Positions 10,501 to 18,680 of a DNA stretch of 64,000 bases are shown here, one piece after another; position 1 is the first letter of the stretch, and each line of letters starts with the position of its first letter. The notes below the pieces were generated by a model. That model had not been told where the DNA came from. It did not search any database and saw nothing but the letters and a program-made list of their open reading frames with translations. A program made the translations under genes and the position numbers. Source of the DNA: Tritrichomonas foetus (taxonomy: Eukaryota; Parabasalia; Tritrichomonadida; Tritrichomonadidae); assembly GCA_001839685.1 (NCBI GenBank), contig MLAK01000749.1, forward strand, positions 124,001 to 188,000, given 5' to 3'.

Positions 10501-11688
10501 AGTTCTTCTTCAAAGAAAGAGCAGAATGATCAAAATGAACCTGAAAACTTGGAAAATCATTCAGAAAATAAAGAAGCCGAAGGTGATTTACCACAAACAA
10601 CTTTGGGAATATCTGGAAGGCTTCTTGGCGGAATTTTACCTCAAAAATCAACCATGAACGATGATCCTAAAACAGATGAAGAAAATTATGAAAGTCGAAA
10701 TGTTCAACCCGCAATTAATATAATTCAAAATGATGAGAAAAATAAAAATAAAAATGATCTGAATGATGTTGATATTCATTGGAATTCCAATGCTTCCAGC
10801 AACACAAACAATGAAATTGAATCTTCTTCATCTTCGTCTTCTTCTTCCAAAGAAAAAGAAAATAAAGAAGAATTTACTCATGAAGAACTAAAAAAGGAGA
10901 CTAGCGAATCACAGAATGAAGAAATAAAAGGAGATGAAATAAATGAACATGAAGCTCTAGAAAACCAAAATGCGAAACATAAGGATGAAAATAACGATTC
11001 ACTGAATGATGTAAAAATTAAATTTTCTTCATCAAGTAATTCTTCCTCTTCTTCTACAAGTAGAATTTCATTACAATCAACAAAGCCTGAAGATGATGAA
11101 GACCAGCCACCATCTTCTGGAAATCATGAAAATGAATCACCTCCTACTGAGCAAAACAATCATTTTACAACAGAAGAAGTAACCAAAAACAATCGAGATA
11201 TCCAAAATGAACAAATTGATTTTACAAATTTGGACGAAAATAATAAAGAAGAGCCAAAAGGCAAACTTGAATCAATTTTGGGTCTAAAGTCTTTGTTACT
11301 ATTTGGTAACAACAATCAATCTAAAGAAAAAGAAGATGAGAAAGACAAAAATGATTTCCAAAATGGAGATAACATTCATAATGAATGTCCATCAATTGAT
11401 TTAAACAAGCCTATAGATCATACAAATAAAGAATCTGAAGCATCAAATGGCACAGAAGAAAAAAATGATCGAGAAGCTCAAAATGATGATAACAAAAGTG
11501 ATTCATCCTCAATTCGCCTCCAAGATGATGATGATGATGATCACAGTTTTGGTGATGATGCATCAAATAATATTGTTATTGATGAGAAAAAAGATGTCCC
11601 TGATAAAGACGAATCGAAAACTCAAAATAGCACTGACTCTGACTCCTTACAAAGTATTGACATTGATATTGATTCATTATCTAATTGA
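7546..11688 (+). CDS. Giant Ser/Lys/Glu/Asp-rich protein with N-terminal coiled coil and internal repeats
   Basis: 1,380 residues, family not recognised. Residues about 20-270 are coiled-coil (HFRQMKIRLKQDISELYSTI onward). The rest is low-complexity Ser-Lys-Ser, Ser runs and acidic Asn/Glu-rich sequence, predicted disordered. Within it, a hydrophobic motif recurs: QVPSLLSQRLLGEF (about 745), QITSLLPQKLFGNL (about 857), QTTLGISGRLLGGI (about 1015) and LESILGLKSLLLFG (about 1238). Each is followed some tens of residues later by a DDV-I-F/NDV-I-type strand and a Ser run. Another duplicated block is TEIGFSTTERYKESETKRIE (about 525) and TDFSITDVGRESDIKREE (about 626). The architecture suggests a phosphorylated scaffold or cytoskeletal protein, but that is inference. 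Minus-strand frames inside it are shadows of the Ser codons. Confidence 0.85.
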   Translation: MYRKSGNSSNFDSNFYVREQHCHFRQMKIRLKQDISELYSTIRRLNTQLHTQEQIMNRMDLRRYDSVYSSDSYNEPIIDKNRFYSTQIVQLQREKRRLSDEILSLKATISKQSLAKMEFDLNTNLDAIESLRHTTDAMDEEIALSEFEYDQFLEGPKHEKFVQQKAKAKKLKAEMKREMGLYRIYKAKYQNAKHGIFDETEPKIDYCDAIRERKDDLKDLIEYKNLLIEKRKEQKERFLNEESRLQTWNSRHVDSNWYNSRNIFYSKNDDLAATQNINIPSRNGPQSPRRKMFSKTMSPKRNRNSFSSSSDTSKDDNLLNTMKSDDSDNFSRKRHNESRSNKSYSEHYSHSPRRKISSGSNDSSSKKSNSFADLLSDNEENEEVQVFISKESDISSKSSKSRKSSRSNHSKSSKHDKSSQCNDLRRSSSKKSDFDDEYSISAPKSSSSVASPRNISSKSSSRSSKKEDYKSSSTSSKKSQFSENFDNLSENSSKTSESSSKSDKSKKSSESTRSSSSKKSQGATTTEIGFSTTERYKESETKRIEENKLALMVSEESKLVKNLSSTSSSRSLLSEDSSSSKLSKSSKSSRKSEKAESISESDKSKPKSRSSSKASNNSSSTTAKSGTDFSITDVGRESDIKREEENNLLLEVSEEAKGDNSSHTKTAKIDNKKVENLEENSSSSSSSSSSSAKVMLKTSSSSESMPEIEIEDFDEVNVQNTEAEESPKEEVNKEVKEEANEEGKLSQVPSLLSQRLLGEFDSKLEESHNKEEQELIEEKENQNEDSFDDINIEDAFKSSNDELSESSSSSSTSSNSSQKKKIVNDIKDINENIELQKTIDEKANQNPKDEIDAKGKLDQITSLLPQKLFGNLLKNDDSKNNEEVNDKQKNENYSSSSSDKTEKVTNLSDNNDDVEIIFPSISDGEKLNSKSSQKKENLDNETMTKSEEFNSFNLEKENEHSEKEQNDVGELNNEVEIKLTSSLSSSSSSKKEQNDQNEPENLENHSENKEAEGDLPQTTLGISGRLLGGILPQKSTMNDDPKTDEENYESRNVQPAINIIQNDEKNKNKNDLNDVDIHWNSNASSNTNNEIESSSSSSSSSKEKENKEEFTHEELKKETSESQNEEIKGDEINEHEALENQNAKHKDENNDSLNDVKIKFSSSSNSSSSSTSRISLQSTKPEDDEDQPPSSGNHENESPPTEQNNHFTTEEVTKNNRDIQNEQIDFTNLDENNKEEPKGKLESILGLKSLLLFGNNNQSKEKEDEKDKNDFQNGDNIHNECPSIDLNKPIDHTNKESEASNGTEEKNDREAQNDDNKSDSSSIRLQDDDDDDHSFGDDASNNIVIDEKKDVPDKDESKTQNSTDSDSLQSIDIDIDSLSN

Positions 11689-11868
11689 CATTTTTTGTTA
11701 TTAATTAATTTACATGAAAATAAATTGTGTGAATTTTGTTTATTTTTTTATGTTTTTGTTTCTCATTCTTTCAAATTTTTATTATAACATAAAATATTTT
11801 AGAAATTAAAAAAATGATAGATTTTTATTATAGAATAGTGCACTACTTATCGTTATGAATGATTAGTT
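11689..11868. other. Convergent 3' spacer
   Basis: 180 bases between the stop codons of the Ser-rich gene (plus) and the C2 gene (minus). It is very AT-rich and carries several TAAA/AATAAA-like words on both strands that could serve 3'-end formation. No gene. Confidence 0.4.
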
Positions 11869-12525
11869 TTAAAATATTTTCTTGATCATTTTTTTCTGTG
11901 CCTTACAAATTTTCTTAAATGTTTTATCTGACATTCCAGGATGTCTTGGTGGTAATCTGTATCCACAGTTGTAGCTGCCACAATTATAAGCAGGCTGATA
12001 CATGGGCTGCGGCATTGGCTGATACATTGGTGGCTGATAGACTGGTGGAGGCGGGGGACACATTGGAACAGGTTGTGGAGCTGGATACATTGCTTGTGGT
12101 TGATAAAATTGTGGCATATTGTTTTGTGAGTAGAATGGAACGAATGGTGGATGATTCAAGGGGGCAATTTGAACAACCAAGTGTATTTTTCCTCCTTTTC
12201 GAGCACGTTTCATTGGAATCATGTTGTACCACTGATCAACTACCTGTCCAAATGGAAGCGAGCAAAGTTGAATATCAAGACTTGCCATGTCATCGTCAAA
12301 CACAACGTCTTGATCTCTCATGACAATTCTCAAAAATCCGAATCCCATTTGCGCAACATTGAAATGGAAATCTTGATTCCATACTGGGCGAAGCGTGTTT
12401 TGAATTGAACGTGTTTTTTGTGTAGAATTTGTTCCGGAATATGTGACTAAACAATATGGATCTGACTTATAGAGGTCCATACGAGCTATATCTACTGCTT
12501 CAACGACGCGAACATGCAATTGCAT
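11869..12525 (-). CDS. C2-domain protein with Pro/Tyr/Met-rich tail
   Basis: 218 residues. A single C2 domain spans about 1-125. Calcium-binding acidic residues are in the expected places: DLYKSDPY in loop 1 and RDQDVVFDDDM in loop 3. So it should bind phospholipid membranes in a Ca-dependent way. The C-terminal third is proline-rich with PMYQP-type repeats and a Cys/Tyr/Gly patch, ending in a basic stretch (KAQKKMIKKIF) that may help membrane contact. Small C2 proteins with Pro-rich tails are familiar in trichomonads. No signal peptide or transmembrane helix, so a cytosolic, membrane-recruited adaptor is inferred. A CTTCATTAAAG initiator-like sequence lies about 10 bases before the ATG. Confidence 0.88.
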   Translation of the reverse strand: MQLHVRVVEAVDIARMDLYKSDPYCLVTYSGTNSTQKTRSIQNTLRPVWNQDFHFNVAQMGFGFLRIVMRDQDVVFDDDMASLDIQLCSLPFGQVVDQWYNMIPMKRARKGGKIHLVVQIAPLNHPPFVPFYSQNNMPQFYQPQAMYPAPQPVPMCPPPPPVYQPPMYQPMPQPMYQPAYNCGSYNCGYRLPPRHPGMSDKTFKKICKAQKKMIKKIF

Positions 12526-12532
12526 TTTACTT

Positions 12533-12538
12533 TAATGA
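12533..12538 (-). promoter_or_regulatory. Inr-like TCATTA before the C2 gene
   Basis: TCATTA on the minus strand, about 8-13 bases before the ATG at 12525. It matches the trichomonad initiator TCAYTW, so the 5' UTR would be about 10 nt. Confidence 0.5.
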
Positions 12539-12870
12539 AGTGTCAGAATCATTGAAAATTTAGATTTTATGGGATAAAAATAAGTTCGCACAAAATTGAA
12601 TAGATGGAAATTTTGTGATAAACAAAGTACACAATTTAATACGCCGATACAAGTTTTTCAGTGAAAATTTTTCATCACAAATTTTTCATTAAAAATTTGT
12701 CTCCGGTGACGCTTCTGTGAATTATGGAGAAATACAGATTACAATATAAGGATTTACCCAATTATGGACAAATATTCTATACAAGAATAAAGTAAGTAAA
12801 TAAGGCTCAAGTAATTGATTGTTCTGCAAGACATTATTTCTAATCTGCTTTTTGACAGAAAAATGAGTAA

Positions 12871-12927
12871 ATGTGACGTGAATTTTGATGGTTATTTTGA
12901 CCTTTATTTGACCTTTCACTTCACATA
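12871..12927. repeat. Palindromic intergenic repeat, copy 1
   Basis: Arms ATGTGACGTGAA and TTCACTTCACAT are inverted repeats with one mismatch. They flank a core with TTGACCTTT and ATTTGACCTTT. The same core, with inverted arms, recurs at 51436-51527, 54103-54207 and 61838-61926. Confidence 0.55.
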
Positions 12928-13277
12928 ATGATTATCTCATTTCCTATGAAGATTTCAGTCTTCCATTTTGATATTTCATGTTTTGAATATTGCTATTGTA
13001 ATTTGTATTGATATGATAACCTTACTGTTGGCATAAATAATTCGTTTTTATTGCTTCATTTATTTCAAGGATGTTGGCATGTTTCTTTCTTTCAAGGCTT
13101 TCTAAATGATTCAGTTGTTAAATAAATATTTCTATGCAGAAGACCATTTATCATGTGAAAAAGTTCACCAAATATCATCGTCAATTTCGATAAAGAGCTT
13201 TCAATTCGACCAAAATCTGGCATTTTAAACTTTTTGTGGTCTTATTTGGTCATAATAATCAACTTTTATTTAACCCA

Positions 13278-13913
13278 ATGAATTTCCCTCATTTAAGCTT
13301 CGAAGAGGTACAACGAATGATACCTCCACCTCCGCCAAACCTTGATCAAGAAACAGTTCGATCTGTGATGACTTTTCGAAAAGAATTATATTTACAACGA
13401 ATATATATGGTCAATAAATACTATACCACGTTTGTGAAAATCTGGCCGAGAGGCCTTCCGATTGATTTTTTCATTGTTCTCCTCATTTCTGGAGATTGCC
13501 CAAAAGTCGCATTACGAAAGATACGGAATCCGGAATTCGCGCATCAAGTTCTGTGGTACGCCGAAACCTTTGGGTACCACAGATTCTCCTCGGATGAAGA
13601 AAAATCGATGTTTCTCGAAACGAATGTCGATTATTCACTTGGGTCGGACGATGAGACGACAGACTATGAATTTGAGTTCGGCGGCTCCAATCCTGAAAAG
13701 TGGGACAAAATTGAGCTCGATATATTCAAGGAGGCCTACGTGAAATATGGCACGAACTTCTCGATGATTGCGAAGCAGCTCGACGGTCGAACAACTGACA
13801 TGTGTCGTGAATTGTTCCCACAAATCCGAAGTCAGCTTGAAAAGAGGACTCCAAATATCGAAACAATCACAATCGTCAAAGATGGGCAACGATACATGGC
13901 AGGACCACGATAG
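13278..13913 (+). CDS. SANT/Myb-like domain protein
   Basis: 211 residues from the ATG at 13278 (MNFPHLSFEEV); the longer frame starting with a GTG at 13236 is rejected. A single SANT-like domain lies in the C-terminal third: WDKIELDIFKEAYVKYGTNF, then MIAKQLDGRTTDMCRELF, with the spaced aromatic residues and the helix-3 pattern of chromatin-associated SANT domains. The N-terminal half carries a PPPPP run and an acidic linker (SDDETTDYEFEF). A nuclear role in chromatin or transcription is inferred; the lack of strong basic residues in the third helix favours histone or protein contacts over DNA binding. Coding sequence is clearly richer in G+C than its flanks. Confidence 0.78.
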   Translation: MNFPHLSFEEVQRMIPPPPPNLDQETVRSVMTFRKELYLQRIYMVNKYYTTFVKIWPRGLPIDFFIVLLISGDCPKVALRKIRNPEFAHQVLWYAETFGYHRFSSDEEKSMFLETNVDYSLGSDDETTDYEFEFGGSNPEKWDKIELDIFKEAYVKYGTNFSMIAKQLDGRTTDMCRELFPQIRSQLEKRTPNIETITIVKDGQRYMAGPR

Positions 13914-14509
13914 GGTCTACTATTTGCCCCTTTTTGCTGAATTTTTATGTTATTTATATATATATTATTATTTTGCATTCGTCTCAGTATGAAAAAGATT
14001 GACATGTGGTTGTTTTTTATGTTAATTGCATTTCTTATTGCAGTTTTTATTTGTTCATATATAGTATTTGACTAAATATAGTATTTGCAAATTTCGATGT
14101 TTTAAATTATTCCTTCTCAACTTTGTTCATTAATTTTATGGCAGAAATTTGTGATACCAATCAGTCATCATCGTTTTTTCATTTCATAAAAAAGTAAAAA
14201 TGGTAAAATGTTGTTAATTATTATCTTCTTGTTTATGCATATCTTTTCTATGATTTAATTCTTTTTGAAAAGTGTATAAAGTGTCGGAAAATCACTAATG
14301 ATTTAATTACTAATAATTTTAACATGGATTACTTGTCATAAAAAAAATGTCAGAACCCATTGGCTGGGAAGTCTGATCAAAATCTCCTTTTTCTTTCATT
14401 CCAGATGGATGTGATTTTCTGAATTGATGCAAACTTCATGGAAAACTGTTTAATATCCAAGAAACCAAAAAGATAATTTATATGATTGGTGCACATTTAT
14501 TAATACAGT
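13914..14509. other. Convergent intergenic spacer
   Basis: 596 AT-rich bases between the 3' ends of the SANT gene (plus) and the EF-hand-like gene (minus). I see no ORF, RNA gene or repeat. Confidence 0.4.
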
Positions 14510-14983
14510 TCAAAAAGGTAATTTGTGAATTCTACAAAACATTAACCAATCATCTAGATTAATACTAGTTTTAGCAATTTCTATTCTGTCAAACTCATCA
14601 ATAAAATCTTCACAATACCTCAGTTGTGGCTTATGTCCGAATAAAGTGAAGAATGCCTGTAGTTGATGAACAGTTATTTTATCATTTTCTGGACCTGCAA
14701 TCATTTTAAACAGGTATTTCCATCTCCTTAATGAATCACATTTATTTCGATCTCTTTCATCTTGAACAACATCAATAAATGCTTTTAGAGAAACTGTTTT
14801 CCTAGTGTAATGAAAACGATCAGCTCCATCTATGCCAAAAAGTTTCAAGGCATGAATTGCTGCATCTCTTGAAAGTAGTCCTTCATTATTGATATCTAAA
14901 CATCTAAAAACATTAGAAACTTCCACCATCCAATCTTCAGTGAGATCTTTAATAAAATCTTGATATCCAAACTCCAATGCCAT
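14510..14983 (-). CDS. Calmodulin-like EF-hand-fold protein, degenerate loops
   Basis: 157 residues from the ATG at 14983 (MALEFG); the codon before it is a TTG. Size and helix pattern match the calmodulin/EF-hand superfamily: FRCLDINNEGLLSRDAAIHA near residue 27 and MIAGPENDKITVHQLQAFF near residue 94 each read as helix-loop-helix. The loops lack the full set of Asp/Glu ligands (DINNEG keeps positions 1, 3, 5 and 6 but ends in Ala instead of Glu at 12), so strong Ca binding is doubtful. It could be a light-chain or centrin-like partner of a cytoskeletal protein; that role is a guess. Confidence 0.6.
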   Translation of the reverse strand: MALEFGYQDFIKDLTEDWMVEVSNVFRCLDINNEGLLSRDAAIHALKLFGIDGADRFHYTRKTVSLKAFIDVVQDERDRNKCDSLRRWKYLFKMIAGPENDKITVHQLQAFFTLFGHKPQLRYCEDFIDEFDRIEIAKTSINLDDWLMFCRIHKLPF

Positions 14984-15317
14984 CAACTAACGAAATTCTT
15001 GCATTCAATTTTGGGAGTGAATTCAATCTCAGAAGCTATTGAAAATAATTGATAACTTCCGAATTGAAGACAAAAATAGCTTTACAAAATTGGCGTTTTA
15101 CATATTTTGTGAAAATATATTTATTATAAGATACAAAAACACTAGAAGCTCGAGTAAAATTTTCATAATGTTGAGACCTAGCTGTTGAATTCCAACAGTC
15201 ATTTCTTTCAATGATTTAAATAAAGATAAAATGACAAAATGAAAAATCCTGAGGATATCTAGGATTAAATACAAACAAATCAGTAAAATGTTTCAAAACA
15301 AGATTCTTTTTGTTGTT

Positions 15318-15415
15318 TGTTTCTTTCTTTGTTGTTTTCTTCTTTCTTTGTTGTTTTCTTCTTTCTTTGTTGTTTTCTTCTTTCTTTGTTGTTTTCTTCT
15401 TTCTTTGTTGTTTGT
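15318..15415. repeat. 19-bp tandem repeat (T/C-rich on + strand)
   Basis: About five near-perfect copies of TTTGTTGTTTTCTTCTTTC. Both strands stay open across it because the unit lacks stops in some frames, giving spurious frames at 15280-15470. I treat it as a non-coding minisatellite. Confidence 0.85.
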
Positions 15416-16074
15416 TTCAGTTTCTGCCAGATTTTTAATTCAAAAGAAATTCTCAAACTCATTGACTTAAATTAAAAGTATAAATATACGATGTGTTGGG
15501 AGTTTTTCCATTTTATTACAATGAAACAATCACAATCGAGTCAGAAAAGAAACATTGATATTCAATATTATCTAATCGATTAGAAATAAGCTTTCGAAGT
15601 TCTAGATGGTGACAATAGTGACTTTCCAAGGTTATGTATTATAGATTCGATGAATTACCATCTTGTGTCATATTACAAACTATCAATTCGAATACGATGT
15701 AATGTTTCCGAATGTAAACACAGAACAATCATAAAAAGAGTATCTCATCCAATTTAAATACACACATGAAATTTTTGGAATAAAGCAAACAATGCATTGC
15801 TCCACCAAATATATGATTGGCACTGGAGTAATACTTAAAAATGATATTTCAGTCTATGCAGTAGTTTCACTTTTCATATTTAGACATCAAATTATTGAAA
15901 ATTCTACGTGTGAAGATGAGTCAGCTAACAGTAATGACCAAATCAAGCCAAAACTTAATTGAATTTTCGAATAATTTGAAATATTTGAAAAGTACCTTTT
16001 CAAACGTCTGTACGTTAAATGTGAATTTTTCATAGAAAATCGAAAAAACCTGTACGTTAAAGGTTTTCGTGATT

Positions 16075-16080
16075 TCATTT
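16075..16080 (+). promoter_or_regulatory. Inr-like TCATTT
   Basis: TCATTT followed by TTAA and then the ATG at 16085. If transcription starts at the A, the 5' UTR is 8 nt, typical of trichomonads. Confidence 0.6.
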
Positions 16081-16084
16081 TTAA

Positions 16085-16843
16085 ATGAGTCGAAGGGCTA
16101 AGAACAAACCACTCGCAGCTTCAAAAGAAAGCACAGAGAACTTAGACATCAATGCATCTTCATCGAGTGAACACAAATCCGAAAAGAAAGGCATTTTCTC
16201 CAGGTTATTCTCGAAAGATGATAAGAAAGACAAAAAAGAAAACAAACAGTCAGCAGCAAAAACTCGCAGGAAGAGAAGGCCATCAAAATTGGCAGCTGAG
16301 GATATCCTTTTCGATAATTCTCCTGATAATAAGCAACTCGAAAATGAAATACATCAAACAGAAGAACAGATCAAGAAGCTTGAATCAAATGGAGCGAACA
16401 CACAACTTCAGCAAGATGTTCCTCCTCCGCCACCACCACCAGAACCTGCACAATCTCCAGCGCCAATCCAAGAATCACTCCCAGAGCCAGCTCAAGCACA
16501 AACAATGGCAACACCACCACCACCAACATCTGGTGTTCCACCACCACCACCACCACCTCCTCCTCCTCCTCCTCCAGCTGCTCCAGCCCAAATTGCTCCA
16601 GCAAAGTCAACAGAAAAACAACCAGAAGTTGGCCAAACAATGGATATGATGGAAGAAATTAGGTTGTATGGTCGAAAGAGACTAAGGAAGACATCAATCA
16701 GAAGGTCACTTGGTGGAACACCAATCAAAGATCTCAACAATTATATTTCATCACCTAATAACAATAGCTTGTTTGCATCAATCGTCATTAGAGAGTCATC
16801 AGAATCAGAGTCTGAATCTGAATCAACTGAGTCATCGTTCTGA
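16085..16843 (+). CDS. Proline-rich protein with WH2-like actin-binding motif
   Basis: 252 residues. N-terminal basic/Ser-rich region with KKGIFSRLFSKDDKKDKK, a short helix (about 80-105), then two poly-proline tracts (VPPPPPPP, and a run of 13 prolines) interspersed with PAQ/PEP. Residues about 186-205 (MMEEIRLYGRKRLRKTS) resemble a WH2 motif, whose core is L-x-x-I-R-x-G-x-x-L-R/K-K. The C-terminal tail is acidic (SESESESES). The order polyPro-WH2-acidic recalls WASP/verprolin-type actin regulators, where the poly-Pro recruits profilin and the WH2 binds actin monomers. The extra residue inside the WH2 motif and lack of a clear central helix make this tentative. Confidence 0.72.
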   Translation: MSRRAKNKPLAASKESTENLDINASSSSEHKSEKKGIFSRLFSKDDKKDKKENKQSAAKTRRKRRPSKLAAEDILFDNSPDNKQLENEIHQTEEQIKKLESNGANTQLQQDVPPPPPPPEPAQSPAPIQESLPEPAQAQTMATPPPPTSGVPPPPPPPPPPPPPAAPAQIAPAKSTEKQPEVGQTMDMMEEIRLYGRKRLRKTSIRRSLGGTPIKDLNNYISSPNNNSLFASIVIRESSESESESESTESSF

Positions 16844-17306
16844 GTAAATCATTCGATAATTCTGGCTGAAGATGATCGATTGACGATTAACCTTAAATAT
16901 CTAAATATTCATTATTTTTTCAGTTCTCTCTATCCTATTTATTTTTGTTTCTCATACTCAATTATTCAACGATCCCTTTAATCACATAGACGATGATAGC
17001 ATGATGATCAAAGAACTTTTATAACTATTCTCTAAAATATTATAAACACTTTGGGAAATAGAGAATAATCCTTATTTAGTGTTTCTTAATCGACAATTTT
17101 TATCGTCATAAAACTTCTTTCTAAATCATTAAAACTCTATCGGAAAAGCGAAATGCTAATCAGATTTGATGATTTCACAAATTTGAAGTTTGGACTTTCA
17201 TCTTAATAACATTTGCAAGGCATTGATGAAATTTCAGTTGCAGAAAAACGAATTAAAAACAAACAAAAATGAAAGTGATAATTCACACATTTTTATTTCT
17301 ATATTA
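16844..17306. other. Convergent intergenic spacer
   Basis: 463 AT-rich bases between the WH2-like gene (plus) and the transposase-derived gene (minus). I see no feature beyond short AT-rich words. Confidence 0.4.
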
Positions 17307-18398
17307 TTAAAAATCTTCGCGCATTATTACCTTTGGAATCATATTTACCAACTTCGTCCAGCAGTTCAACACCATCAGCGGTGTAATTGTATCCACTGAT
17401 GCCTGAACCGCTTTTTCCAACAATTGTTGCCTAGAAATGGATTTTTGAATAAAAGTTAAAGCATTAGCATTTTCTGGATCTGTTTCTTCATTACTTGTAT
17501 TTAATTTCATTTTAATGTTTGATTTCAGTGTATTATTACAGTCATAAAAAAGCTCAACCATTGGGACATTTGGTGGCAAAAACTTATATTCCCACTTTGC
17601 ATAAAAACAAACTTGACGAATTTCTTCTTCATCTGCTGCATGCAAATTATCAAGTAATAAACAAATATTTCGTAAGCCTAAATTTTCAACTTCTGGAATT
17701 AAATTGGCAATAAATACCGAAACATCATCACCATCATAAAACTGAGCTTTATGGTCATGAAAAATTGTTCCATGACTTTTTTCAAAGCACATACAAATTG
17801 TCCTTGTTGTGGCCTGATTTTGTGCAATTGTTGTTTTCGGTATCGTCTGACGATGCGGATGGGGAGGCTGATTTGGATCTTCTTCCTTCTGTTTGACCTG
17901 CCGTCGCGTAGTATTGATGTTAAAAGGAAACTCGCTGATGTAAAGAAGGGTTTTGTTTTGATTGGCAACAAACCACTGCATAAATTCGAATCGCTCATTT
18001 TTCGCTTCATTGCTGTTTTTGCTTTTTGTGTAATTGTAAAAGATTTTTGATCTTACTGTAAACAATTTATTATCGAGATACTTCCATAAAGTTGGAACAG
18101 AGATTGTTTCGAAATTATAAATCGTTGTCATAATATTGATCAGTTCTTCGTATGTAACTTGATTATCAACATTTTCAATATAATTTATAGCAAGATCGAT
18201 TTGGTCTTCGCTCCATTTCGGAGGTGGCGCGCAATGTTTGACTTCGATTTTTCCCTGGAGGCTTAGAATTTTGTAGAAGGTTGATGTTTTATACCCATAT
18301 GATTCGCATAAGGCCCTAGCTGGCTTGTTACCTTCTTTGACAAAGGTTTCGTAAATTTTTTGTGCTTTATCTGGTTTGATGTTTTTTCCTCTTCCCAT
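17307..18398 (-). CDS. DDE transposase-derived protein (IS630/Tc1-mariner-like), probably inactive
   Basis: 363 residues. Residues about 1-50 form a helix-turn-helix (ARALCESYGYKTSTFYKIL). The C-terminal half follows the Tc1/mariner/IS630 DDE layout: LLYISEFPFNINTTRR matches the first box, normally x-x-x-D-E-x-x-F-N; ICLLLDNLHAADEEEI is the second Asp box; and FLPPNVPMVELFYDCNNTLK is the third box with its Glu. The first catalytic Asp is Ser here, so cleavage activity is unlikely. No terminal inverted repeats are seen in the 150 bases on either side. The uninterrupted frame suggests either a recently dead copy or a domesticated DNA-binding protein. Confidence 0.72.
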   Translation of the reverse strand: MGRGKNIKPDKAQKIYETFVKEGNKPARALCESYGYKTSTFYKILSLQGKIEVKHCAPPPKWSEDQIDLAINYIENVDNQVTYEELINIMTTIYNFETISVPTLWKYLDNKLFTVRSKIFYNYTKSKNSNEAKNERFEFMQWFVANQNKTLLYISEFPFNINTTRRQVKQKEEDPNQPPHPHRQTIPKTTIAQNQATTRTICMCFEKSHGTIFHDHKAQFYDGDDVSVFIANLIPEVENLGLRNICLLLDNLHAADEEEIRQVCFYAKWEYKFLPPNVPMVELFYDCNNTLKSNIKMKLNTSNEETDPENANALTFIQKSISRQQLLEKAVQASVDTITPLMVLNCWTKLVNMIPKVIMREDF

Positions 18399-18680
18399 TT
18401 TTCTTTATTGCTTTTGAGATTTTTTTTAAAAGATTTTATTAATTTTTGAGGGATCTTTACGAATATAAAGTTCACAATGTATATTAGATAATTAATGATT
18501 CAATATTTAACATGTTTATATTAGACCTTTTCAAAATATTTCTCTCAAAATAATACTTTCCCTTCAACGTATACGAAATTTTTCTTATGAATAACGGAAA
18601 ATTGTCACTGGTAATAACCAAACATATCAGACAACTAGTTAATAAAAAATTGATTAACTAAAATACAAAGTTAACTGTGA
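18399..18680. other. Divergent intergenic region
   Basis: 282 AT-rich bases between the transposase-derived gene (minus) and the intron-containing phosphatase (plus). No clear TCAYTW element was found just before the phosphatase ATG. Confidence 0.4.

Larger units (their letters stand above)
12526..13277. other. Divergent intergenic region with a palindromic repeat
   Basis: 752 bases between the C2 gene (minus) and the SANT gene (plus). It contains one copy of the dispersed palindromic element (12871-12927) and an AAACTTTTT box at 13227-13235, about 43 bases before the SANT gene ATG. No ORF worth calling. Confidence 0.45.
14984..16084. other. Divergent intergenic region with a 19-bp tandem repeat
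   Basis: 1.1 kb between the EF-hand-like gene (minus) and the WH2-like gene (plus). It holds the tandem repeat at 15318-15415. Just before the next gene there is a direct repeat of TGTACGTTAAA (about 16011 and 16050), which may be a promoter element. No ORF is convincing. Confidence 0.45.

Noticed and set aside
15300..15415. CRISPR-like array
   Set aside because: Repeats are adjacent without spacers and the genome is eukaryotic.
15280..15470. 60-codon frames on both strands
   Set aside because: Produced by the 19-bp tandem repeat.
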